64,000 nucleotides of DNA from UBA1715 sp045615765 (lineage in GTDB: Bacteria > Bacteroidota > Bacteroidia > Bacteroidales > UBA1715): NCBI GenBank assembly GCA_045615765.1, contig JAZLFM010000013.1, positions 54,452 through 118,451 on the forward strand. The letters are read 5' to 3'. Shown here piece by piece: positions 38,101 through 46,377 of the stretch. The notes under the pieces are model-generated. The model was not told where the DNA came from, searched no databases, and saw only the letters and a list, made by a program, of their open reading frames with translations. The stretch's first letter is position 1, and every line of letters starts with the position of its first letter. The translations under genes and the position numbers were made by a program.

Positions 38101-40054
38101 CAATAGCGTAACAAGATTGCAGTATAATGATACTACAAAGAAATACTCATTCCTGTCAATACCGCATGAATTCTTCCTACAAACACGAGGAAATTGTGCC
38201 ACAGAAAAAGAATATTTTGAATGTTTATTTGTTGAAGATGCTACCTTGCGTGAAAATAGTGGTTTCCCATTGTCTTCACCGGCATTACATGTAATTGTTC
38301 TCGATTCCACATCGTTAGATATTTGGATGTCGAATAAAGCAAGTTATGGTCAGCGAAACTATCCATCTGCAAATGGACGTGTTCGCTATCATTTAGCGTT
38401 TACTTCAAATAGTGTCGCATCGCAGAGAGCTTTGGCTAAGTTCTTACTAGACTCGGTTCCTTCTGGAGCACATATTATGTGTTATAGTTTCAAACAACCA
38501 TTTTGCCAATCTTGGGATGTTTCTTTAAAGAATGCAATGGACTCATTAGGATTTAGTAAGTATAAAACTACGCCTGATGATTATCCATATATCTTTTATG
38601 TACAGAAAGGTCAGCCACAGACTTGTGAGGAAGTTGTCGGAACATCTCCAACAGATTTAATCCGATTTACAAAGTTATTGTCTGCAAATCATGATGATGG
38701 TTATGTTACGAGTCCATTTATAGGTCCTGCAAAATCTTTCCATTCTGTTCAATGGAATGCTACGAAAACCGACAAGGATTATTCGTATTTATCGGTTTAT
38801 GGGGTAATGAATGATGATGAATCGTATGTCGTAAGAAATATGTTTGATGAGGAATGGAATGGTTTGGACACGATAATAAAACCAGAATACTTCTCTCGTA
38901 TGCAATTGTCTTGTTATATGCAGGATTCAAGTCGTACGCCAATAGATTTACATTCTTGGAAAGTATATTATGATCCGCAAGTAGAATTGGCAGTTACGCC
39001 AGAATATATGTATAAATTCAATTCGCCAGAAGTGCAACAAGGTGATTCTATTCAAGTTGTTGTTTCTGCACAAAATATATCGTCTGCTCAAAGTGATAGT
39101 TTATTGGTTTCGTATGAGATCCGTAATGCGCAAAATGAATTGGCGTTTTTATTGTATAAACGTATAGGTTCTGTTGGTCCCTATGAACACGTAGTAGATA
39201 GTTTGTATATTCCAACATCGACTTTCATGGGTGATTATACAATGAAGGTGGAGTTTAATCCTGTTAATTCAGAAACAGGAGAATATGATATGCCAGAACA
39301 GACACATTTCAATAACATCTATCGTATGTCGTTTACGGTATTGATAGATGAAAAAGCACCTGTTTTGGATGTACTTGTTGATGGACGACATATTTTGAAT
39401 GGAGATAATGTATCAGCTTCCCCAACAATTCAAATTACTTTATTTGACGAAAATCAATATTTTTCTGTGAACGATACTACTCTGTATAGTGTTTATATAG
39501 AAAATGTTACTACAGGAGAGAAAGTCTATTATCATTTTTCCGACAATACTTTGTTTATGCTTGTTGGTAGTGAAGAGAATAATATTTGTCAGGTTGTATG
39601 TTTGCCTACATTTACAACAGATGGTTTGTATGAACTGCATGTAAATGCCCATGATGTTACCGGTAATGCAGCTGCATCAAAAGAATATGTAGTGCAATTT
39701 GAAATTATACAGGAACAAAAGGTTTCGGTATTATACAATTATCCAAATCCTTGTAAGGAATTTACTACATTTCGTTTTGTGTTAACAGGGGAAGAGGTTC
39801 CTAATCATGCGCAAATATTGATTTGCGATGGCGAAGGTCGTCGTGTAAAATCGCTGCCGTTGAAAAATGTTCATATTGGTACGAATACAATAGATGTGTA
39901 TTGGGACGGGCGTGATGATAGAGGTGTGGTTTTGCCTAATGGTGTGTATCTATATTATCTAGATTTTGAGAATAAATCAGAGTGGGAAACTCTTTCTTTA
40001 CCTGCAACAATGATGTTAGGAAAGAAATATGGAAAACTATTATTAGAAAGATAG
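35159..40054 (+). CDS. C25 (gingipain-like) cysteine peptidase, PorU2-type
   Basis: 1631 residues with a signal peptide (MKRILFIVFLLLGYLSFGQ). The N-terminal part begins YYRIPITSEGVYRITYADL, as in PorU-like proteins. The C25 catalytic domain covers ~405-760: a His in TFFGHASGSGFD (H621) and a Cys in VLANSCYSGDVF (C651). Downstream are CARDB/Ig-like domains (~765-870: LDLEQFTISVAV, VDYANEIEELSEANNTASH) and several more beta domains. The last ~110 residues hold a type A-like sorting or FlgD-Ig domain (LYNYPNPCKEFTTF, YWDGRDDRG, LPNGVYLYYL). PorU proper cleaves sorting domains and attaches cargo to anionic LPS but is ~1150-1300 residues; longer relatives are annotated PorU2. Co-transcription with PorP and PorE-like genes supports a T9SS role. 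Confidence 0.8.
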   Translation: MKRILFIVFLLLGYLSFGQYSNNWIDFSQKYYRIPITSEGVYRITYADLVANGISVGDFDHRNLQIIHNGKVLPLFVSAQADGIFRTTDYLEFYAEGGNTGWLDSRVYTNRRAINEEYSLYNDTASYFLTFANTLESPRYDTTRATNYGSYVPSPYWFRVVRQNYHSTFNTTNNSPYILPSEGWTDAYFDMGANTQKTLATPNYVSVGLPSKIAYGLAGYSETQHDVMVTLSSDASIRIDTTYFEYDAVHGSFETKQPLTNTTTVTFQSIDGDKTADKNALSYVEITYPSKTSCSNLSMYSFYLPVIESDAEYILLDITNCNAGTQAPIVYCPDLVLRLLTTKVDDVYKVLVPNTGKTVKCIVLSQKAYSRVSEIRSIQTKNTTESKFVDFSLEENQGDYIIITEKSLWNQARLYKLYREQTGKKVVLVDVEELYNEFAYGVWKHPYAITAFLNYAQATWKTRPENVFLIGRGFHVNAFRNNETLYARTLIPPMGNPAGDLLYTVDPRRNTIQTSIGIGRLATESEEDVAIYRKKVRDFESQAPAPWMKNVLHFGGGSTLYEQSLFRYYLSQYASILQKEYFGANVHSFFKESSDVYETTEPEAIRKYMNEGTTLMTFFGHASGSGFDQSVDHPSQFDNQGKYPLVLANSCYSGDVFADNDYNVSRIWVFAENRGAIGFLANVGAGSPSYLNIFSSSFVRNIAFSNYGKSIGSSIAKTLSDVSNRSLIYEDLYDGIMGFTLNGDPAVALHSFNLPDLALDESSITVSPSLITTDLEQFTISVAVMNNGRGISSKYGMKLLLTSSAGEQYAIDTIVTGSYCRETVDFVIDMNQVSSGDYTVQVEVDYANEIEELSEANNTASHSFFISTRDVSPIYPPNFAIIPTDTITLQMSSVDAFNPPSKVQVEIDTTMEFNSSLLQSTIVALEGKALATWKPEMKFTDGTTYFWRVTTLDSVKWNTSSFTYEKGKSGWAQIHRKQFSDNSVTRLQYNDTTKKYSFLSIPHEFFLQTRGNCATEKEYFECLFVEDATLRENSGFPLSSPALHVIVLDSTSLDIWMSNKASYGQRNYPSANGRVRYHLAFTSNSVASQRALAKFLLDSVPSGAHIMCYSFKQPFCQSWDVSLKNAMDSLGFSKYKTTPDDYPYIFYVQKGQPQTCEEVVGTSPTDLIRFTKLLSANHDDGYVTSPFIGPAKSFHSVQWNATKTDKDYSYLSVYGVMNDDESYVVRNMFDEEWNGLDTIIKPEYFSRMQLSCYMQDSSRTPIDLHSWKVYYDPQVELAVTPEYMYKFNSPEVQQGDSIQVVVSAQNISSAQSDSLLVSYEIRNAQNELAFLLYKRIGSVGPYEHVVDSLYIPTSTFMGDYTMKVEFNPVNSETGEYDMPEQTHFNNIYRMSFTVLIDEKAPVLDVLVDGRHILNGDNVSASPTIQITLFDENQYFSVNDTTLYSVYIENVTTGEKVYYHFSDNTLFMLVGSEENNICQVVCLPTFTTDGLYELHVNAHDVTGNAAASKEYVVQFEIIQEQKVSVLYNYPNPCKEFTTFRFVLTGEEVPNHAQILICDGEGRRVKSLPLKNVHIGTNTIDVYWDGRDDRGVVLPNGVYLYYLDFENKSEWETLSLPATMMLGKKYGKLLLER

Positions 40055-40108
40055 TTACTTGCAAAGAGACTTGTTTAAAGAATACGACATTTGTGTTTGA
40101 AAGATTGT

Positions 40109-41317
40109 ATGAAAAAAATTTGTGCTCTTATCGCTTGCTTTTTTGCTTTTTTTACAAATGTAAAGGCTGAAAAATCCCCTGAGGAAATTACTTTCCCTAT
40201 ACATAACAATCCATTACCAACAACTGGCGACACGCTTAGAGTTTTGTTGATAGGTAATAGTTTCACATACGATTTAACTACTTATATCGGTGATATATTG
40301 CGTAAAAGTGGAATAAATAATAATACCTGTTGTGTGTATATTTTGTATAGTGGTGGGTATAGTATTTTACATTGGTTAAATCGATATAATGAGAAGGAAG
40401 TATTTCGTTTGATTAAGCGAGGAGGAGAATATGAAATGGATTCTATAGGTTCATTACAGGAATTATTACACCAACATTGGGATGTTGTTGGTTTGCAGCA
40501 AACCTCAGACTATTCTGATAAAATAGAATCCCTTTCTCCCTATTTATACGATATGATTACACATATAAAGCAAGATTGTTTAAATGAAAAGGTATCAATA
40601 TGTTGGAATTTATCATGGTCGTATTGGGATGGAATGGATAGAGATGTACCAAAGGAAAAACAAGGTTGGAAAGATATTGTTGCTACAACTGATGAAATGA
40701 TATCTTTATATGGAATTGATATTATCATTCCATCAGGTACAACAATTGAAAATGCAAGAAGTTCGTCATTAAATACAGCCCACTCTTTAACAAGAGATGG
40801 CCATCATATTGCCTACGGAGCAGGACAGTATTTGTTAGCATGTACTCTTTTTGAAACATTATTTAAACCTGTTTATAATGTATCTGTGTTGAATAATACA
40901 TTTGTTCCATTGGTGCCGAAACCATTTATGCAAGATAGTAAATATGAAATAGTGTCAGTTACAGAAAAAGTTGCTTTTCTATGTAAATTATGTGCGATAA
41001 CAGCAATAGATGATTGGCATGTAATATCAAATGTTGATATTCTGGCATCTACGCAGCCTTCTTTTATCGTTTATCCAAATCCTGTGAGTGATAGTATTAC
41101 TATAGAGAATAAAAGTTTCTATGCCGGTTGGTCAGAAAACTATATAGTTACAATTCTGATTTATAATAAAAAAGGACAGACTGTTTTGAATGTGGAAGAT
41201 GTCATTAGTGATAAAATTTCTATAGATATTTCATCACTAAAAGATGGTCAATATATTATGAATATTATCTATGGAGAGGAAATGTCATCCTTTCCCATTA
41301 TGAAGAGAGCAAAATAG
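40109..41317 (+). CDS. Secreted DUF4886 SGNH-like protein with type A T9SS sorting domain
   Basis: About 402 residues from the ATG at 40109; a TTG at 40091 is possible but puts extra residues before the signal peptide (KKICALIACFFAFFTNVKA). Residues ~45-60 read LRVLLIGNSFTYD, the GNSF block of DUF4886, an SGNH-hydrolase-like family in which Ser acts as nucleophile. DWDVVGLQQTSD-like strand HWDVVGLQQTS and LTRDGHHIAYGAGQYLLA (late His block) complete the fold. The last ~80 residues (FIVYPNPVSDSITIENK, then LKDGQYIMNIIYG) form a type A sorting domain. It probably removes or transfers an ester group on an extracellular carbohydrate; the substrate is unknown. It lies 54 bases after the peptidase gene and may be co-transcribed. 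Confidence 0.8.
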   Translation: MKKICALIACFFAFFTNVKAEKSPEEITFPIHNNPLPTTGDTLRVLLIGNSFTYDLTTYIGDILRKSGINNNTCCVYILYSGGYSILHWLNRYNEKEVFRLIKRGGEYEMDSIGSLQELLHQHWDVVGLQQTSDYSDKIESLSPYLYDMITHIKQDCLNEKVSICWNLSWSYWDGMDRDVPKEKQGWKDIVATTDEMISLYGIDIIIPSGTTIENARSSSLNTAHSLTRDGHHIAYGAGQYLLACTLFETLFKPVYNVSVLNNTFVPLVPKPFMQDSKYEIVSVTEKVAFLCKLCAITAIDDWHVISNVDILASTQPSFIVYPNPVSDSITIENKSFYAGWSENYIVTILIYNKKGQTVLNVEDVISDKISIDISSLKDGQYIMNIIYGEEMSSFPIMKRAK

Positions 41318-41328
41318 ATATATTGGAG

Positions 41329-41357
41329 TTGGTATCTCCTAAAAAAGTTTATCTTTG
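41329..41357 (+). promoter_or_regulatory. Putative promoter of the MBOAT/SGNH acetylation pair
   Basis: TTG at 41329-41331, 18 bases, then TATCTTTG at 41350-41357, matching TAnnTTTG. The ATG of the MBOAT gene is 26 bases further on. Confidence 0.5.
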
Positions 41358-41382
41358 TGCTTGATTAAAGAGGAATTTAACT

Positions 41383-42849
41383 ATGGTATTTAGTAGTAAT
41401 GTCTTTTTAATGTATTTCCTGCCAATATTCTTGGCTCTTTATTTTTTAACTCCAGGAAGGTTTCGCAATTATACATTATTGGCTGCATCAATTTTGTTTT
41501 ATGCATACGGTGCTCCTGAATTTATTATTCAATTTATTCTTTCGATTATTGCAAATTTCTATTTGGTAAAATGGATGTGCAAAACCGAAAATCCCATTCT
41601 AAAAAAAGTATATTGTGCGATATCTATCACCATCAGTTTGGGTTTGTTGTTTTATTTTAAGTATGGGAATTTCACTATGAATAATGTGAATTTCTTACTT
41701 AGTTTCACGGAACTTGCTCAATTAGAATGGACAAAAATATTACTACCAATAGGTATTTCTTTTTTCTCTTTCCAAAGTGTGACATATACGCTTGATACCT
41801 ACCGTAATGTAAATCAACCAATGGATAATATTGGTGACTATGCCTTGTATATCACTATGTTCCCACAGTTGATAGCAGGTCCTGTAATTCGATATTGTGA
41901 TATTGCTGACCAGATTAGGGAAAGACAGTATTTAACAACGGATAGATTGCATGGGTTTTATCGTTTTACAATAGGCTTATGTAAGAAGATTTTGATTGCT
42001 GATGTAATTGGATTTTATGTAGATACAATTTTAGGACCTTCGAATTATGACGTATTAACATCGGGACAAATAGCTAATATTGCAGAACGTATTGCGGCAA
42101 TTGACAGTACGACAGCGTGGATAGTTATTTTTGCTTTCACGTTTCAAATCTATTTTGATTTCTCCGGCTATTCTGATATGGCAATAGGCTTGGGAAGAAT
42201 GTTGGGATTTAAATTTCCGGAAAACTTCGACAATCCGTATGTTGCAAAATCTGTTTCAGAATTTTGGCGTCGTTGGCACCAGACGTTAAGTGTATTTATT
42301 CGTCATTATTTATATTTTCCGTTAGGCGGAAGTCGTGTTCCGGAGGGAAGAAAATATTTTAATCTTTGGTTTTGCTTTCTTTGTTCGGGTTTGTGGCATG
42401 GTGCGTCGTGGAACTTTGTTGTGTATGGCGCGTTACAAGGTGTTTTTATTTGTGCCGACAAACTATTCTTAGTTAAGTTTTGGGAAAAAGTTGGTGATTG
42501 GGCTGCACATATTTTCACGTTTATGATTATAGTTTTAACAAGATGTTTCTTCCGTATTGAACGCATAGATTTGTCTTGGCAATTTATAAAACGTTTGTTT
42601 GCATTTGAGTTTACTCCTTTCCATTATAGTGATGATCCACATGTATATACGGCAATGATAGTTGCTGCATTTTTCTCTTTCATTACTCTCACTTCGTGGG
42701 GATTGAAGTTACAAGATTGGGTATATTTTACCGAATACAATAGAAAACAGCATATATGCGTATTTATAGTAGCTGTCTTTGCTTTTATGTTCTGTATTTC
42801 AGCATTAAATACAACAGGGTTTAGTCCATTTATTTATTTTAGATTCTAA
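41383..42849 (+). CDS. MBOAT family O-acyltransferase (AlgI-like)
   Basis: 488 residues with about ten membrane helices. N-terminal FSSNVFLMYFLPIFLALYFL and LLAASILFYAYG are typical of AlgI/DltB-type proteins. The conserved core has FPQLIAGPVIRY (~165), FDFSGYSDMAIGLGRMLGF (~260), EFWRRWHQTLS (~295) and the catalytic His in GLWHGASWNF (H339). MBOAT proteins pass an acyl group, usually acetyl, across the inner membrane for O-acylation of an exported polysaccharide or wall polymer. The next gene overlaps at TAATG and encodes an AlgX/AlgJ-like SGNH protein, so the pair forms a transfer module. The glycan acceptor is not shown by sequence. Confidence 0.93.
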   Translation: MVFSSNVFLMYFLPIFLALYFLTPGRFRNYTLLAASILFYAYGAPEFIIQFILSIIANFYLVKWMCKTENPILKKVYCAISITISLGLLFYFKYGNFTMNNVNFLLSFTELAQLEWTKILLPIGISFFSFQSVTYTLDTYRNVNQPMDNIGDYALYITMFPQLIAGPVIRYCDIADQIRERQYLTTDRLHGFYRFTIGLCKKILIADVIGFYVDTILGPSNYDVLTSGQIANIAERIAAIDSTTAWIVIFAFTFQIYFDFSGYSDMAIGLGRMLGFKFPENFDNPYVAKSVSEFWRRWHQTLSVFIRHYLYFPLGGSRVPEGRKYFNLWFCFLCSGLWHGASWNFVVYGALQGVFICADKLFLVKFWEKVGDWAAHIFTFMIIVLTRCFFRIERIDLSWQFIKRLFAFEFTPFHYSDDPHVYTAMIVAAFFSFITLTSWGLKLQDWVYFTEYNRKQHICVFIVAVFAFMFCISALNTTGFSPFIYFRF

Positions 42850-44408
42850 TGAAAAAGAAAATTACATATTCAGGCGTATTGTTTTCTATTCTTATGGTAA
42901 TTTTCTTTTTGCCAATGATACAGGAACATTTTACTTTGTTTAAGTTTGTTCCACTGAATGGTGTGACTCATAAGGAAGAGATAAAGCCATTAACACTCGA
43001 AAATTATAAATCAGGTGCTTGGCAGGGAAGTATAGAGAAATATATTTCAGCAAATTATGGCTTTCGAGAACCATCAATTCGTCTGTATAATCAATTTTTG
43101 TGGGATTGTTTCAGAAAAACATTTTCAAAGACAATAGTTCGTAATGAAGAAGATTGGTTATTTGAAAACATGTTTGTTCAAGATTATTATGAAGGACTTC
43201 AATATAAATACTCTGATGATCCCCAAGTTGTAAAAGAAAAGTTTACAAAAGAAGCAAAGCGCTTATTTTTTCTTCAGGAAATTCTAAAAGAATATGGCAA
43301 GCAAATTTTTGTGTTGGTGGAACCTGGTAAAGGAGATATTTACCCAGAACATTTACCTAAAAACAAAAAATATAACCGCACAAAATATCTTTCTGCTGTG
43401 GAGTATTATCCTTATCTTTTCGATAGTTTACATGTTAATCATATTGATGTTAATACTTGGTTCAAGCAAATGAAAGACACTGTGTCTTTTAATTTGTATC
43501 CACAAACAGGAACGCACTGGTCTAATATTGCAGCTGCCTATGTAACGGACTCCTTGATTCGTTATATGGAAAACATTAGTGGCATAAATATGAAGAACAT
43601 ATTGATTGGTAAACCGTATGGTGCCGAAAATAAAAACCCTGATGCAGACTTAGAAGGTCTTCTTAATTTACAGCGAAAAATCACTTTGGAAAAACCAAAT
43701 CAATATGTTGATGTGACAATAATACCTGATTCCACAGCGGTAAAACCTCGTTTTATTATCGTGGGAGATTCATATTTGTGGAATATCTCATATCAGATTA
43801 ACCTAAAAGAGTTTTTCAACTCTTGTACATATTGGTATTACAACAGTACGATTTATTGGCATAATGCGTATAAATCAACGTCGGAAATTACGGACTTAGC
43901 AAATCAACTTATTAATACTGATTTAATAATGATATCATATTGTTCAACGATGCTGTATGATTTAGGTAATTCGTTTATACCGAAAGCGTTGGTGAATGTC
44001 TGCTATAATCAAGAACAAATTGATTCTGTAGAGAGCATAATACGAGAGAATATTCTTAGTAATATGGAGTGGAAAACTAATTTAGAAAAGAAATCTGCAG
44101 AGCAAGGTGTTGAATTTGAAAAACTAATAAAAGAAAATGCACTATACACACTATATCAGAATCCAGAAAAATACTTTCCAGAATTGGCAGGTAATGCAGT
44201 TCCTAAATCAAGAAATTCAGTCTTGTCAGAGATGATAGAAATACAGAAACAGTTTGTCGATAACTTTGAAATGAAAAGTTATGTGTGTGCAATTTTCTCT
44301 AATCCAAATTGGTTACAAACAGTAAAGGAACATTCAGAAAAACGAGGGACTTCGTTTCTTGAAACATTACGAGAGGAAGCACGTTTTGCAATTGAGGATA
44401 AAAAATAG
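42849..44408 (+). CDS. AlgX/AlgJ-like SGNH O-acetyltransferase
   Basis: 519 residues with one N-terminal membrane anchor (residues 8-24) and a periplasmic body. YISANYGFREPSIRLYNQ (~65-80) matches the family's GxREP/LVxxN-like start. TGTHWSNIAAAYV (~218-230) supplies the His-containing block, and FIIVGDSYLWN supplies the GDS nucleophile block with Ser near residue 307. This order (HW block before GDS) is that of AlgX/AlgJ/DHHW proteins. The C-terminal ~140 residues are charged and helical, with no match I recognise. It should receive acetyl from the upstream MBOAT protein and transfer it to a glycan. Its stop is three bases from that of the convergent GH16-like gene. Confidence 0.85.
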   Translation: MKKKITYSGVLFSILMVIFFLPMIQEHFTLFKFVPLNGVTHKEEIKPLTLENYKSGAWQGSIEKYISANYGFREPSIRLYNQFLWDCFRKTFSKTIVRNEEDWLFENMFVQDYYEGLQYKYSDDPQVVKEKFTKEAKRLFFLQEILKEYGKQIFVLVEPGKGDIYPEHLPKNKKYNRTKYLSAVEYYPYLFDSLHVNHIDVNTWFKQMKDTVSFNLYPQTGTHWSNIAAAYVTDSLIRYMENISGINMKNILIGKPYGAENKNPDADLEGLLNLQRKITLEKPNQYVDVTIIPDSTAVKPRFIIVGDSYLWNISYQINLKEFFNSCTYWYYNSTIYWHNAYKSTSEITDLANQLINTDLIMISYCSTMLYDLGNSFIPKALVNVCYNQEQIDSVESIIRENILSNMEWKTNLEKKSAEQGVEFEKLIKENALYTLYQNPEKYFPELAGNAVPKSRNSVLSEMIEIQKQFVDNFEMKSYVCAIFSNPNWLQTVKEHSEKRGTSFLETLREEARFAIEDKK

Positions 44409-44411
44409 TTT

Positions 44412-46373
44412 TTATTCAATTACTATTTCGTACACTCTTCCTTCTATATCTGACTTATTGTAAGGAATTAATCCTTGTTCAAAAACAATTGGTGGCCACC
44501 ATTCAGAATAATGATATTCTTGAGTAACAATACATAGCATTTGATTATTAGGAATAGCTGTATATTCGTCATTCATGTAACCAACAACTTGCATTGTTTC
44601 AGGCGTTTTGCCAATCCTCCAAATAATTTCAGTAGGTTTCCATTCAATTTCATAATAATAGAATTCTTCTTTAAAGACATTATTTGAAATAGGCGTTTTT
44701 ATAGTGAGGGCTTTATATAAATCACTCCATCGCATTGCATCGTAGTTTGTACCTTGATATGGTATTTGTGTTATTCCTTTGTCAAACTTTTTTGGTTGTT
44801 GACATGCTAGATCCCAATTGGTGCAACTATATATAACGTCATCATTTAATGTCGCGTTTTCGTTATGTTTTCCCCAATTATAATATTTTTGAGGCCAGTA
44901 TTTTGATGCTTTCACAATCTCGATATCAATTTCAGAGTATTTATTCTCGAACATTCGTTCTGGATTAGGAGAGTCATCACCTTTGTCAATATACCCGCTA
45001 TTGCAACCACGACGATTATTCCAAGGATGGTTGTCTTGATAGATAAGCCAAAATGCATAGGTTAAGCCGTTCCAAAGATTGTCTTGATTTAGCATAACTG
45101 GAAATTTAATCTTTCCTCTGTATTTACCGTATGTTAAGCCAATACGTGTTTTTATTCCTGTTGATTCTTTTTTCAAATTGTCGAGATTGTCGTTGCCAGG
45201 ATTCACAATACTGATATAATCTCCGTTTTCACTGACTTTTACTGTCGAACAAGGGCATTCGGATATAAAAGGATAGTTATATTGTAGTTGAGTAGAATCA
45301 AACACTGTTTTGTTTTTTTCGTACTCTTCTATACTATAATAATTGTCGGCAGCTACTACATCGCGGATTAATGGTATGTTACGTAATGTATATTGTTGAC
45401 TTACAGCAGGGAAAAATTGTTGAAATAATGCATGTTTATATAAGGAATCATTTACGCCACAAGTGTTTCCTGTATTCTTTAAATTGTAATCGGGGGTTCG
45501 GATATTTACTTCGTCAATAAAAATACCATGCTTGGGCGTGAAAACAGCTCTTGTCTTTAGAATTCTGTTACCAGAAATCAATTGAATCTCTTTATCTGGA
45601 TTATTTGCGAACCATGAAATAGGATTTGTAAATTGTCCAAACTCGTTAGTCTCGCCTATATTTTTAACATGTGAAGGTATTTTAGATAATCCTTTTTCTG
45701 TACAAATAACCAACAAAAAGGAATAACATCCGGTACGAGGATTTCGTTTCCAACGATGATTTATGTTTCCGTTTTTATGTCTATTATCGGCAATCATCCA
45801 TTGGGCATCAAGAAATAATTGCTTTTCAACAGAATATCCATTTTTTTCGGCTTTAGAAACTATTGATTGGTACCAGGTTGTATCTTGTTTAATTTTATCG
45901 GCATATTTATTTATGGCTTCATAACTTGCATCATAGTTAGATAAATCAGCTCCATAGTATTTTCTTTCATCACGTGGATTGCCAACTATTCTAAAGGAAT
46001 CGATAATTTCTCCATCTTTAGGCACTGATTTAAATCCAATAGATACATCTTCCCAACTTCCATAAAAGTTTTCATAGTTTAATGAGTCATCATCATTGAA
46101 TTTATATGTTTCATTTTGATAGAAAATCTTGTAAAATAAAGGTTCATTATTTCTTTTAGTTTGAAAAGAAAAAGTAAAGAAACCAGATTGTGTTTGTTTT
46201 TTTGAAGGTATGACAATCCCTTCTATAACAGCATTGTCCAAATCCATATCAAGACAAATAGTGTCGTTGCCAGTAATGTTATTGATAGGATTAAAAGATA
46301 TCTTATTCTCATTACAAGATGTAAAAACAATAAGAATAGGAATGATATAAAGTAATGTTTTATAAATTTTCAT
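44412..46373 (-). CDS. Lipoprotein with GH16-like glycoside hydrolase domain
   Basis: 653 residues with a lipoprotein signal (LLYIIPILIVFTSCNE, Cys near residue 20). The first ~370 residues are beta-rich without a family I recognise. From ~385 the sequence looks like a GH16 concanavalin-type jelly roll: GKYRGKIKFPV, WNGLTYAFWLIYQDN, then YSEIDIEIVKAS with the E-x-D-x-E catalytic signature near residue 480, and FYYYEIEWKPTEIIWRI, which matches the HxYxxxWxxxxIxWYVDG strand. GH16 enzymes cleave beta-1,4 or beta-1,3 glucans and galactans, or transglycosylate. It is the last gene of the porZ-led run. A role in trimming or reshaping the locus glycan is inferred. Confidence 0.7.
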   Translation of the reverse strand: MKIYKTLLYIIPILIVFTSCNENKISFNPINNITGNDTICLDMDLDNAVIEGIVIPSKKQTQSGFFTFSFQTKRNNEPLFYKIFYQNETYKFNDDDSLNYENFYGSWEDVSIGFKSVPKDGEIIDSFRIVGNPRDERKYYGADLSNYDASYEAINKYADKIKQDTTWYQSIVSKAEKNGYSVEKQLFLDAQWMIADNRHKNGNINHRWKRNPRTGCYSFLLVICTEKGLSKIPSHVKNIGETNEFGQFTNPISWFANNPDKEIQLISGNRILKTRAVFTPKHGIFIDEVNIRTPDYNLKNTGNTCGVNDSLYKHALFQQFFPAVSQQYTLRNIPLIRDVVAADNYYSIEEYEKNKTVFDSTQLQYNYPFISECPCSTVKVSENGDYISIVNPGNDNLDNLKKESTGIKTRIGLTYGKYRGKIKFPVMLNQDNLWNGLTYAFWLIYQDNHPWNNRRGCNSGYIDKGDDSPNPERMFENKYSEIDIEIVKASKYWPQKYYNWGKHNENATLNDDVIYSCTNWDLACQQPKKFDKGITQIPYQGTNYDAMRWSDLYKALTIKTPISNNVFKEEFYYYEIEWKPTEIIWRIGKTPETMQVVGYMNDEYTAIPNNQMLCIVTQEYHYSEWWPPIVFEQGLIPYNKSDIEGRVYEIVIE

Positions 46374-46377
46374 AATA

